Shown here one piece after another: positions 25,701 through 31,666 of a stretch of 53,512 nucleotides of DNA. The notes below the pieces were generated by a model. It was not told where the DNA came from and searched no databases. It saw only the letters and a list, made by a program, of their open reading frames with translations. The stretch is from Kiritimatiellia bacterium (GTDB lineage: Bacteria; Verrucomicrobiota; Kiritimatiellia; RFP12; JAAYLN01): NCBI GenBank assembly GCA_017962605.1, contig JAGCUY010000117.1, positions 1 through 53,512 on the forward strand, written 5' to 3'. The translations under genes and the position numbers were made by a program. The first letter of the stretch is position 1; every line of letters begins with the position of its first letter.

Positions 25701-26164
25701 GGTATCCATACCACGAGCATCTCCTGGTCAAAACGCTGTGGATGCTCATCCTCGACGATGACCCTTCCGCCTCGAAATGGGTGTCATCCTATCTCTCGAC
25801 CAGTGCCCGTTGGGGAGAATCCCGCCAGCATCCGTGGGAGTTGATCCTTCTATACCGAGGGCTGCTTGCGTGGAAAACAGATCGCACGCTTGCCAATCAA
25901 TGCTTCGAGGAATGGGATGAATGGTTCAAATCCGTTCCGCACGGTGGTACCCTTTCGCTGATTCAAGGTTTCGGTCTTGTCGCCATGAAACGCCATTGCG
26001 GACGTCAGGTTGACCAATCGCAATTGGAATCGCTGCTGGCCCCAGTCGCGAAGGCGCTTCCTAATACGGCCGAAACTGTCGATGCGTTGTTGCGGATTGC
26101 CCTGGACACTTCGCCGGATTCCATTACCAAACTCTGGACGCTTCTGCCATTCAATTATTGTTAG
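19763..26164 (+). CDS. Giant AlbA_2-NACHT protein with DUF3800-like domain
   Basis: 2133 residues. ATG 19763 is preferred, with TTGGAGG 10 nt upstream. The shared module 'SGYDLAAKIL' starts it, then AlbA_2 (~35-210: 'SDWLEFKAG', 'IVAMANTRGGAFVIGV'). A highly acidic linker (~270-345) leads to a NACHT-type NTPase: 'LSGEPGAGKTTCLAHF' (~358-374), 'LHLVLDALNECP' (~430), and a 'HFRHETFQEYLCAEWLL' helix (~632). Residues ~690-1500 are AT-rich in DNA and unrecognised, except two OB-like segments (~1250-1330 and ~1385-1470). Near 1520 'IHIYIDEAWPG' with later 'YGDLVGYLF' looks like a DUF3800/RNase H-like domain. TPR-like helices finish it. It overlaps the convergent gene by 4 nt. Probably a large defence sensor/effector. 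Confidence 0.75.
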   Translation: MPLTSNTPPKSGYDLAAKILETHPQDAIETMLKYSNGAESDWLEFKAGMKLLPEDEKKGDKPDDLYWDYVLSIVAMANTRGGAFVIGVNDKTHKAVPLSSCDPRHVLEEEGTEGYLRKEVLNRIDPRERKWTTKDGTIWSLDASIAPQLEGRFIPFDGTDVIVLLVKPIESGHELFVSQRIKSGDVFESLPYRRLGEAGEVKRHTKRADIENYPRTREVLTSRFGSICAELDAESSAGREDAELDDAIRVYYADLEKKTRQRLQAFVPLDAAGDEGSDEEEEPEFEDPTAISVFDEDDEPIKGAEGTKSSEDADSSTQDDDDSDESDQDDESDEDDEPKEPKTIRMGLSELLCQYDRVVLSGEPGAGKTTCLAHFAVERGKKQGNKPHLFAFIQLGRWAAGGSVLGLVGKACGLTLAQIETLLEDNRLHLVLDALNECPDHLRPAALENIRVLIREHPDLPVVLSSRKAEGLHLSGFPVFEVQAMDRDRQRQFLERHLHNADKALAILEALEKQPGGASIAQNPMLLRMVVDVVRDSESLPVGRATLYRAWLEKWYAREEKKARQAKDALPWTAEEAMRLLARLAFAGRAQGYRDIPIDLARQSLDGVDEAFLDRLCQGPLLDIEEDFVHFRHETFQEYLCAEWLLAEPTALDTLPEKDYDTWGMPIAYAAELRLPAKLPDELSEVVWEMNPWIAALATASLSPKIDALETSPELLLSKAIYSGEYLLSDSLREAFRAVFEKGQLFKLRKASFTYFIHLTNELQGKWLNFECACVINMPLIVIGNYSLFSRGIIHSFITKCRSKVDNLLILSHESMIEKGGRYFPDLVGYFALRWCLWNSKTIKPFVLLQNLIKLCKDKPYLCPLPIDGMQIFLQKSVAQGQWNRQIQHFEYIFGEDFIEKTLRSIHFNPRLWTQPGIIAFLRFAKKKEFAIYEASKSLLTYALNSLECFCVSPSKDAVDNIYQLCTLLDNSDVSNLLPTLSPFGIAVLKRVGFNPDGLCEPFFAQLPIASKEPLRKEDLEDVEKRRKILTFLLTQKFIMEVVNIDKHHYTTKARSNGKHVTFDIVHRVFFRNESFSEGVIWKNPKKRNFVLGSLWMVHVSIAKTNNDYRYRVDFATPVSGKERFEIYDSKCNAKNPGADTPPEISSPSSTAFPTEETTHSTNAGLRAFSRLISSAKDKLLSTIPSFEQNDKFPKDDMATQLDDSARINAENKKDETENTGDDAMRTDNSEENSQNARFDERLLSENSYRNKVERQVTGRVFGFVVVNILNHGAMLTSSEFAEPVFCHKSVCPEIMKSSGAQVDAEVTLRYQAKTNMWGFAIKKVLSISGVPYSGPTSDIKNSTVNREYQNEVTQNSQNSETKDGGISASTPPVKSPKASRIYLKTDLVDESSRLQIERKLKGVRWEMKVHFLSENRSYVLFSHPSFPDNVYCPISSTLYRDVFQVGQVWKGKVRIGQNKKGSFYFVARGVKPVSCVPGNELQSQNPARRANPSPAARLPLKSKVVLPTPSKASFAVIPSTIHIYIDEAWPGTIDEAKKDIGVIAGIVWMGDEPDYDVLPKIATHLHSSGRSELQTLLLCKQAFPFAFPIRFTATFNPNVGKYLNLFRDAIVVLLGWVLPRPNRLTKVFIHAEHFDTLWDGTNETDHFRALLAGVSMMQNSNRLTQWSIEKVEWQDKPFEYIPYGDLVGYLFVGTSKGNKMAKEFQVERWPGCVPFSENLLPVLRDLDAADATSAAGSLFFLSQLCGGSQLFRHSLQSILDSAKRQPELRNAILRRLCEEYEKKDRDLRRIERIADAFFETFPDEMFANQPRLRFLRLLAALQQANHDGNPAAGDAAFRLYDGLRADMLKRDLELCAYGDLNVAVHFNDRFEFGKAEALLRQCREAPSFQSFRNRGRLLSSLGQSAALQGRYAEADDLFREALDAFSELGAESAEEVDQTRVYRAFAALDAKHPERLALVEAALGAPLSEAAGRWEAVVGYPYHEHLLVKTLWMLILDDDPSASKWVSSYLSTSARWGESRQHPWELILLYRGLLAWKTDRTLANQCFEEWDEWFKSVPHGGTLSLIQGFGLVAMKRHCGRQVDQSQLESLLAPVAKALPNTAETVDALLRIALDTSPDSITKLWTLLPFNYC

Positions 26165-26856
26165 GGATTGCTAAAGTATCCCCGCATCCGCTCCAGCACC
26201 ATTTCCCCGATCTTGTATTTTAGGGCGTGGTAGTCTTCCGGTCTGACTACGATGACATCGTCGAAGTCAAATGGAATGACTGGTGTGTCGAGACGAACTA
26301 GGTCAAGGTTCTCCTCGTCCCAGCGGTAGTTGGCATGGCGGGCGGGGTCGGGGATGGCGTCGGGCTTCAGCAGGTCGTTGTAGGCCAGGAAGTCGGCTAT
26401 ATGCTGGCGGAGGGAATCCTCGGGAACCTGATGGGCGTCGGGCTTTTCAGGCGTGACCTGCTGTGCGGCCAGGTGCTTCTCGAATTCGCGCGGCAGGAAG
26501 TTCATGAAAAGAATCCGGTATCCGGCAGCGCGGGCGGCCGCTGTGTAGGGATGCGTCTCCCAGGGGTGTTCGTCGGTGTTGTCGAGGACAACGAGTCCAA
26601 TGCCTTCCGCAAGCGACGCCTTGAAGGCCTCCAGGTTGCGCCTGTGGTATTCGCCAAGCATGCGGATGTCGAAGACGTAGCGCCCATCGACCATGAAGTA
26701 GTCATCAGTCGAATGGACGCGGACCGACACGCCTTCCCGCTCCATCGTCGCGTAGATGTTTCGCGCAAATGTCGTCTTCCCAGAACCGGGGACTGCGCGG
26801 TTGATCAGAATGGTGGGGCTAAGGCGGAGACCGTTTTTATCAAGCCTCGTGTTCAT
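26161..26856 (-). CDS. P-loop kinase-like AAA_33 protein
   Basis: 231 residues from the ATG at 26856, which follows a TATAAT box at 9 nt; a longer in-frame start would include the promoter. 'ILINRAVPGSGKTTFARNIY' near residue 15-33 is a Walker A of the zeta-toxin/polynucleotide-kinase class. 'VRVHSTDDYFM' near 45 and 'GLVVLDNTDEHPWE' near 92 match the N4BP2-like (AAA_33) pattern. The C-terminal ~60 residues end in 'PFDFDDVIVVRPEDY'. Likely a cytosolic small-molecule, nucleotide or RNA-end kinase; the substrate is unknown. Convergent with the giant gene (stops overlap). Confidence 0.75.
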   Translation of the reverse strand: MNTRLDKNGLRLSPTILINRAVPGSGKTTFARNIYATMEREGVSVRVHSTDDYFMVDGRYVFDIRMLGEYHRRNLEAFKASLAEGIGLVVLDNTDEHPWETHPYTAAARAAGYRILFMNFLPREFEKHLAAQQVTPEKPDAHQVPEDSLRQHIADFLAYNDLLKPDAIPDPARHANYRWDEENLDLVRLDTPVIPFDFDDVIVVRPEDYHALKYKIGEMVLERMRGYFSNP

Positions 26857-26865
26857 GTGTAAATA

Positions 26866-26871
26866 ATTATA
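26866..26871 (-). promoter_or_regulatory. -10 box of the P-loop kinase gene
   Basis: A perfect TATAAT on the minus strand, 9 nt before the ATG at 26856 and without a ribosome site between. This fits a leaderless or nearly leaderless transcript. The rest of the divergent gap (26872-27054) holds a CATAAT box near 27030 for the rightward gene. Confidence 0.6.
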
Positions 26872-27054
26872 CCACATGTCGCCATGCCTGCCCTCTTTCT
26901 GCGAATGTCCCGCCCGGAGATGGCCTGCGTGCATGGCGAGCGGCAAGAAGTCTCTGTGCCTCCGTGTCTCCGTGCGAGCAAATGACCGGACAGGCAAATA
27001 TCTGCTTTTGCTTTTCAGGGGCGGATATGGCATAATGAAGAAGTTTACTGTGTA

Positions 27055-27765
27055 ATGCAACGTAACGAGACATCCTCAATGCTTGTGGGCGAAATCCCAA
27101 TTACCCTGGTGCGCAAACGCATCAGGCACATGCACCTTTACGTGAAGCCGCCAGACGGGCGGGTTCTCGTCACCGCCCCAAAGTCGTCAAGCGACAAGAA
27201 TGTTGCGGAGTTCGTGCAGGAGAACACGGAATGGATTGCCCGAAACCGCGAAAAGGTATGCCGCCGGGCTCGGGTGGCCCAGGAGGAATTTGTTTCGGGT
27301 GAGACGCACTATCTTTGGGGCAAACCGCTTTCCCTGAGAGTGATTGAAGTTGCAGAATGGGGTGGCGTTTTCTTGTCCGGAAGCGAACTGCTGATGTTTG
27401 TGCCGGAAAGGAGCACGGCTAAAGAGCGCAAGGCATTCTTGGCGGAATGGTATCGGGATCAGCTCGCCGCCGCCATTGCCGAAGACATGCCCGTGTTTGA
27501 ACGCCTGACGGGGTTGAAGTGCTCAAGCTGGCAAATCCGCGACATGATTCGCCTGTGGGGGAGCTGCTCGCCAAGAAGGGCGAGTATTAGGCTGAACCTT
27601 CAACTGGTTAAAAGGGAAAGGGTCGCGCTGCGCTATATTATCCTGCATGAGCTATGCCACTTGAAGATCCGTGGCCACGGCAAGGATTTCAAGGCAATGC
27701 TTGACAGGTATATGCCGGACTGGCGCGATGTGAGAAAGAGCCTCAACGAAGTCTCGCTTCCTTAA
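27055..27765 (+). CDS. YgjP-like (DUF45/SprT-type) metallopeptidase
   Basis: 236 residues (or 228 from an ATG at 27079). 'ILHELCHLKIRGHGKDF' near residue 200-216 is the zinc HExxH motif followed by the conserved H...F of the M48-type YgjP family. 'RLWGSCSPRRASIRLN' near 165-180 is the other hallmark (WGSC). The N-terminal half is a beta-rich domain ('VRKRIRHMHLYVKPPDG'). This family is often found next to restriction or defence genes; its substrate is not known. No signal peptide, so cytosolic. The 55-bp gap to the convergent transporter stop contains only a weak CAGCC/GGCTG hairpin. Confidence 0.85.
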   Translation: MQRNETSSMLVGEIPITLVRKRIRHMHLYVKPPDGRVLVTAPKSSSDKNVAEFVQENTEWIARNREKVCRRARVAQEEFVSGETHYLWGKPLSLRVIEVAEWGGVFLSGSELLMFVPERSTAKERKAFLAEWYRDQLAAAIAEDMPVFERLTGLKCSSWQIRDMIRLWGSCSPRRASIRLNLQLVKRERVALRYIILHELCHLKIRGHGKDFKAMLDRYMPDWRDVRKSLNEVSLP

Positions 27766-27820
27766 ACCACCCACCCTCAAGCAGCCTTTTGGGGGCTGTG
27801 TCGGCATTGGGGGTGTTGCG

Positions 27821-30133
27821 CTAGCGGTTGCCCTTTTCGGCGAAGGCGGCCTTGTCGGCGAGTGAGACGTGTCCGTCCACCATGCCGTTGTCAAGGGCGT
27901 CGCGCTTGCGCGCCTCAAGGTCGCGGAAGAGGCGTCGGATGTCCAGGATCGAGCCGATCGTGAACCAGACGGTTGTGCCTATGCCCAAGACGAACGGCAC
28001 CGCCAGCGTGATTACAAAGAAGTACTGGCTCCACTCGCGGACTCCCCAGTGGAATGCCTTGCTGGCCACGTATGCGCCAATGAATGCGAAGAGGAACTTG
28101 TAGAAGATGGTGTAGAAGAAGACGAACCACGTGATGATCTTGTCGCCGCGCGAATACTCGGGGGTGATGGAGACGAAGTGGTTGAGGAGTGTCTTCCAGG
28201 TCCACTTGGTGTGGATGTCCTTCTTCTCGTCGGCGCCGGCCCACTGGCCGCGGTGGAGAAGTCGCTCCAGGTTGAACGGCTCGCGGCAGGTGGCGAGCGA
28301 GACTCCGAAGTAGAGGATGTAGGCGGTGATGTCGGCGATGAAGCCGATCTCGGTGGAGTTGATGGGGAACTTCACCGGCCAGAGTTCGTCGCTGACGCGC
28401 CAGTCGATCCAGGGGTTGAAGGGGGAGGAGACGACTTCGAGGAAGTGGCGGAAGCCGACATCCCATCCCTGCGTGACGAGCCAGGGATAGACGCCCGTCT
28501 GCCAGTTGCGCTGGACGAGGAGCCCGATGAGCGCCAGCAGGCCGCCGGCCGCGAGCGCGGCGTATGCGCCGGCCGCTGTGCCGCGCCGCCAATAGAGTCC
28601 GCCGGTGACCACCACGCCGGCGCCGGCGATCCAGATCGAGCAGGCGATGGAGACGAACATGTTGATGTAGTCCATCTGCGCCAGGAAGTAGGAGCCGCAC
28701 CAGAAGATGACGCCCATCAGCACCACGACCGATTTGAACATCAGGAGGTGCGTTTTCTGCGATGGCGGTTTTTTGAAGAAGGGCCGGATGAAGTCCTGCA
28801 CCCACGTGTTGGAGGAGTCGAAGATGCGGGTGTCGTCGGTGGAGACGACGAGAAGGATGCAGAGCATGACCAGCATGGCGGTGAGCCAGCGGGGGAAGAA
28901 GTTGCGTATGACCATCGGCAGCATCTGCTGCATGTAGGTCGTGCGGTAGCCTTGGAAGAGCTTGTTCGCCTCCTCGGCGCTGTCCATGTTCTCCAGGTAG
29001 GTCTCATGCACGGCATTCAGATAGGGCGTGTCGAGGTTGGCGGCGCGGGAGAGGGGCGGATCGACGCCGATTTCGTGGCGCTGGACCGGGAGTTCTGCCA
29101 GGCGTTTGCCCACGGCGTCGACGAGGTTGTGGTCGGGCGATAGTTCGTCGGAAACGCGGACGGAGAGTTCCTGGCGAATCTGGTGGGCTTCGTTGGCGAA
29201 GTTCTTGTGGTTCATCACGGCGAGGAGCGCCAGGACGAAGAGGATTGGGAGGAGGGCGGAGAAGCCGTTGCCGAAGTTGCCGGTGATGCCGGCCATTTTC
29301 TGCTCGTGCGGGGAGCGGGCGACGGTGCCGTAGCCGTTGCCGACCCATGCGCCGCCGAAGATGCGGTGGAAGACCGTCACGACGAGTGCGAAGAGGTTGA
29401 AGTCGCGCAGTTCGGAAATGTCGTAGGGGTTCATGAAACTCTCGCCGGGAACGCGGTCGGCCATCACGGCCGATATCTCGTGCGTCCACGAGAACTCGGT
29501 GAAGATATAGACGCACATGATCACGAAGATGGGGTAGGCGACTAGCCCCTGGACGGCGTCGGTTACAAGCAGGGAGATGCGGCCGCCGCATAGGATGAAG
29601 AAGACGGCGATGCAGAGGCATCCGGCCAGCATGAAGGGGAAGGTGGGGACGGTGTGGCCGAAGAGGTCGAAGCGATGCGGTATGCCGAGGAGGTAGATGA
29701 GGAAGCGGACGGCCACGGCGGGGCCGATGCAGTTGGCGAGGGCGTCGGCGGTGCCGCGCAGGATGGCGGCGAGGCGGCGGACCCCGCGGCTGTAACGCAT
29801 CTCCAGGAACTGTCCGCAGCTCATGGCGCGCGTCTCGCGGAAGCGGTAGCTGATCCATCCGAAGAGCCCCATGACGATGGTCATTGGCAGCAATATCTGG
29901 TTCCAATAGTTCATCGCGTAGCCGGTGTGATAGTGGACCTCGGCGCTTCCGACGAAAGTGACAACGGAGAGTCCACCCATCATTCCTCCGGAAAGGAGGA
30001 CATATCGTCCGGCGCAGCGTCCGGCGACGAGGAAGTCAGTCACGCTTCTGACATAGCGGCGGCAGCGCCATGCGGCAACACAAACACCAAGGACAGGGAG
30101 GATGATAATAAGAAGATGATACCAGGAAAACAT
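27821..30133 (-). CDS. Sodium:solute symporter (SSS family)
   Basis: 770 residues with about 14 hydrophobic helices. The start 'MFSWYHLLIIILPVLGVCVAAW' is TM1. 'SVTDFLVAGRCAGRYVLLSG' and 'GGLSVVTFVGSAEVHY' are the SSF features around helices 1-2, and 'WLTAMLVMLCILLVVSTDDT', 'DTRIFDSSNTWVQDFI' match the Ser/Thr-rich sodium-site helix. Large loops (residues ~330-400 and ~600-660) make it longer than the usual 450-600. It is an inner-membrane Na+-coupled uptake protein; the solute may be a sugar given the neighbouring glycosidase operon, but this cannot be read from sequence. ATG lies 9 nt after TAGAAT. Confidence 0.85.
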   Translation of the reverse strand: MFSWYHLLIIILPVLGVCVAAWRCRRYVRSVTDFLVAGRCAGRYVLLSGGMMGGLSVVTFVGSAEVHYHTGYAMNYWNQILLPMTIVMGLFGWISYRFRETRAMSCGQFLEMRYSRGVRRLAAILRGTADALANCIGPAVAVRFLIYLLGIPHRFDLFGHTVPTFPFMLAGCLCIAVFFILCGGRISLLVTDAVQGLVAYPIFVIMCVYIFTEFSWTHEISAVMADRVPGESFMNPYDISELRDFNLFALVVTVFHRIFGGAWVGNGYGTVARSPHEQKMAGITGNFGNGFSALLPILFVLALLAVMNHKNFANEAHQIRQELSVRVSDELSPDHNLVDAVGKRLAELPVQRHEIGVDPPLSRAANLDTPYLNAVHETYLENMDSAEEANKLFQGYRTTYMQQMLPMVIRNFFPRWLTAMLVMLCILLVVSTDDTRIFDSSNTWVQDFIRPFFKKPPSQKTHLLMFKSVVVLMGVIFWCGSYFLAQMDYINMFVSIACSIWIAGAGVVVTGGLYWRRGTAAGAYAALAAGGLLALIGLLVQRNWQTGVYPWLVTQGWDVGFRHFLEVVSSPFNPWIDWRVSDELWPVKFPINSTEIGFIADITAYILYFGVSLATCREPFNLERLLHRGQWAGADEKKDIHTKWTWKTLLNHFVSITPEYSRGDKIITWFVFFYTIFYKFLFAFIGAYVASKAFHWGVREWSQYFFVITLAVPFVLGIGTTVWFTIGSILDIRRLFRDLEARKRDALDNGMVDGHVSLADKAAFAEKGNR

Positions 30134-30142
30134 AGTCTTTCT

Positions 30143-30148
30143 ATTCTA
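30143..30148 (-). promoter_or_regulatory. -10 box of the symporter gene
   Basis: TAGAAT on the minus strand ends 9 nt before the ATG (30133), the same geometry as at 143-148 and 26866-26871. It has only a weak AGAAAGA between box and start. Bases 30149-30259 hold nothing else that I can support. Confidence 0.5.
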
Positions 30149-30259
30149 CCAAAACTTGTCCAGCGCCGCTTATCCCCGCGTGCATAAACAGACAGACAAT
30201 TTTTAAATCACATGCTCTTTCCTGCACCATAGCGTTTTGCGTTGTGGAGGAAAAATGGG

Positions 30260-31648
30260 TCAGGGGAGGTCGGAGAAGTCGGGCCAGAGGGTGTCGGTGA
30301 ATCGGTAGGCGGAGTAGGCGGACTGCCAAAGGAGGAAGTCGCCGGGGCGATGCGCCCCCCCGGTGCGGATGATGAGGTCGGGGTCGGGGACGTCCGGGGC
30401 GTAGAGCAACCGGCGGAAGGTTTCCTCGGTTACTTTTTCGTCGCGTGCGATGGCGGCGTTGGCGGCATCCACGATTTCGGCCCGCCCCCCGTAGTTAATG
30501 CAGACGATCAGCTGGCGGTCAAAGGCGGCGGTGCGGCGTTCCGCTTCGGCGATGCTTTCCCGAAGGCGTGGCGGGAGGTCGTCGCGTCGGCCAATTACCC
30601 GCAGGCGAATACCCTTTTCCACGAGCAGCCCGACACCCGACTTGAGCAAGGTGGCAAATATGCGCATGAGGCCGGCGACTTCCCTCGCGGGGCGCTTCCC
30701 CTTTTCAGAAAAGAAGGGGTAGATCGTAGCATGGCGGATGCCGCGTTCGCCTAGTCGGTCCAGGGTTCGGACAAGCGTCCGCGCCCCGGCCACATGTCCC
30801 GATATCGGCGGCTTGCCGCGCATCTCCGCCCAGCGTTCGGAGCCGTCCATGACTATGGCCACATGCTCCAGGACGTGCCTGAGGCAGTTGACGGCGCGTT
30901 CGAAAAATCGCTCCGGCGTCGAGGCGCCGCTGGTGACGCCGACCCTGCCGTAGCGCTCCAGTTCGTCCATGGCCTTCCGCACTTCGTCCATGTTCCCCGC
31001 CGTGAACACGGGGCAGCGGGCGATCTCGCAAAGCCGGCGCGTGTTGGCCGATTCGCGGCTTCCCAGGACAAGCAGAGCGTCGCCGTCGAAGCGCCGGACC
31101 GCATCCTGCCGCTCCTTCGTTGCGGTGCAGACATCCGCCACGCCCTCGACGCGGTATGTCTTCCGAAGTGCCTCGATCTTGTCGTGGACCTCGTCCGCGT
31201 TCATGGTGGTCTGGCTCACAATGCCGATTGCCTCGCCGGGTTTGGGCTGGCGCTTGTCCGCGATTTCGCCGAGGATGCCCTCGACCTCGACATGCGTCCT
31301 GTCGCCGAGGACGACGACGGGAAGGCCGCGCGCCGAGAAGTCTCGCGCCGCGCGGTGGGCGCGCGCGACGAAGGGGCAGGTGGCGTCCACGACGTTCAGC
31401 CCCTTGGCCTTTGCGCGCTCGCGGACTTCCGGCGTTACCCCGTGCGCCGGGAAGACGACCGTCTCGCCGTCGGGCACCTCCTCGATGGAGTTGACGAAGG
31501 TGTAGCCGAGGGCCTTGAGTTCCCCGGTGACGATCTCGTTGTGGACGAGATGGCGGAGGCAGTATGCGTCGCGGTGGCGCATGGCCAGGGCGATTGCGGC
31601 ATCGACGCCTGCGCAGAGTCCGTGCGGGGTGAGGACTTCAATTTCCAT
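30260..31648 (-). CDS. ispH: IspH-UppS fusion (HMBPP reductase plus cis-prenyltransferase-like domain)
   Basis: 462 residues. Residues 1-~255 are a complete IspH: the three cluster cysteines C12 (GLCAGVD), C91 (DATCPFV) and C174 (VADVCTATKERQ), plus HN at 36-37, 'AHGVT', 'HVEVEGILG' and 'VSQTT'. This is the last step of the MEP pathway, making IPP and DMAPP. Residues ~260-462 are a cis-prenyltransferase (UppS) fold: 'HVAIVMDGSERW' (D268), 'FFSEKGKRP' (~312-320), 'DLIIRTGGAHR' (R428, R434), 'FLLWQSAYSAYRFTDTLWPDF'. Several usual UppS residues are changed: N to S at 270, the SENW motif to SEKG, and both Glu of the C-terminal motifs to Ala (432, 447), the latter a Mg2+ ligand in E. coli. The reductase half should work; the UppS half may be altered or inactive. 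It starts 18 nt after GH127. Confidence 0.85.
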   Translation of the reverse strand: MEIEVLTPHGLCAGVDAAIALAMRHRDAYCLRHLVHNEIVTGELKALGYTFVNSIEEVPDGETVVFPAHGVTPEVRERAKAKGLNVVDATCPFVARAHRAARDFSARGLPVVVLGDRTHVEVEGILGEIADKRQPKPGEAIGIVSQTTMNADEVHDKIEALRKTYRVEGVADVCTATKERQDAVRRFDGDALLVLGSRESANTRRLCEIARCPVFTAGNMDEVRKAMDELERYGRVGVTSGASTPERFFERAVNCLRHVLEHVAIVMDGSERWAEMRGKPPISGHVAGARTLVRTLDRLGERGIRHATIYPFFSEKGKRPAREVAGLMRIFATLLKSGVGLLVEKGIRLRVIGRRDDLPPRLRESIAEAERRTAAFDRQLIVCINYGGRAEIVDAANAAIARDEKVTEETFRRLLYAPDVPDPDLIIRTGGAHRPGDFLLWQSAYSAYRFTDTLWPDFSDLP

Positions 31649-31666
31649 GGCCTTGGAAGGCGGGCG

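Noticed and set aside
27869..29143. 424-codon plus-strand ORF
   Set aside because: Antisense to the symporter; its Val/Glu/Asp/Gly-rich sequence is the typical shadow of a GC-rich membrane gene.
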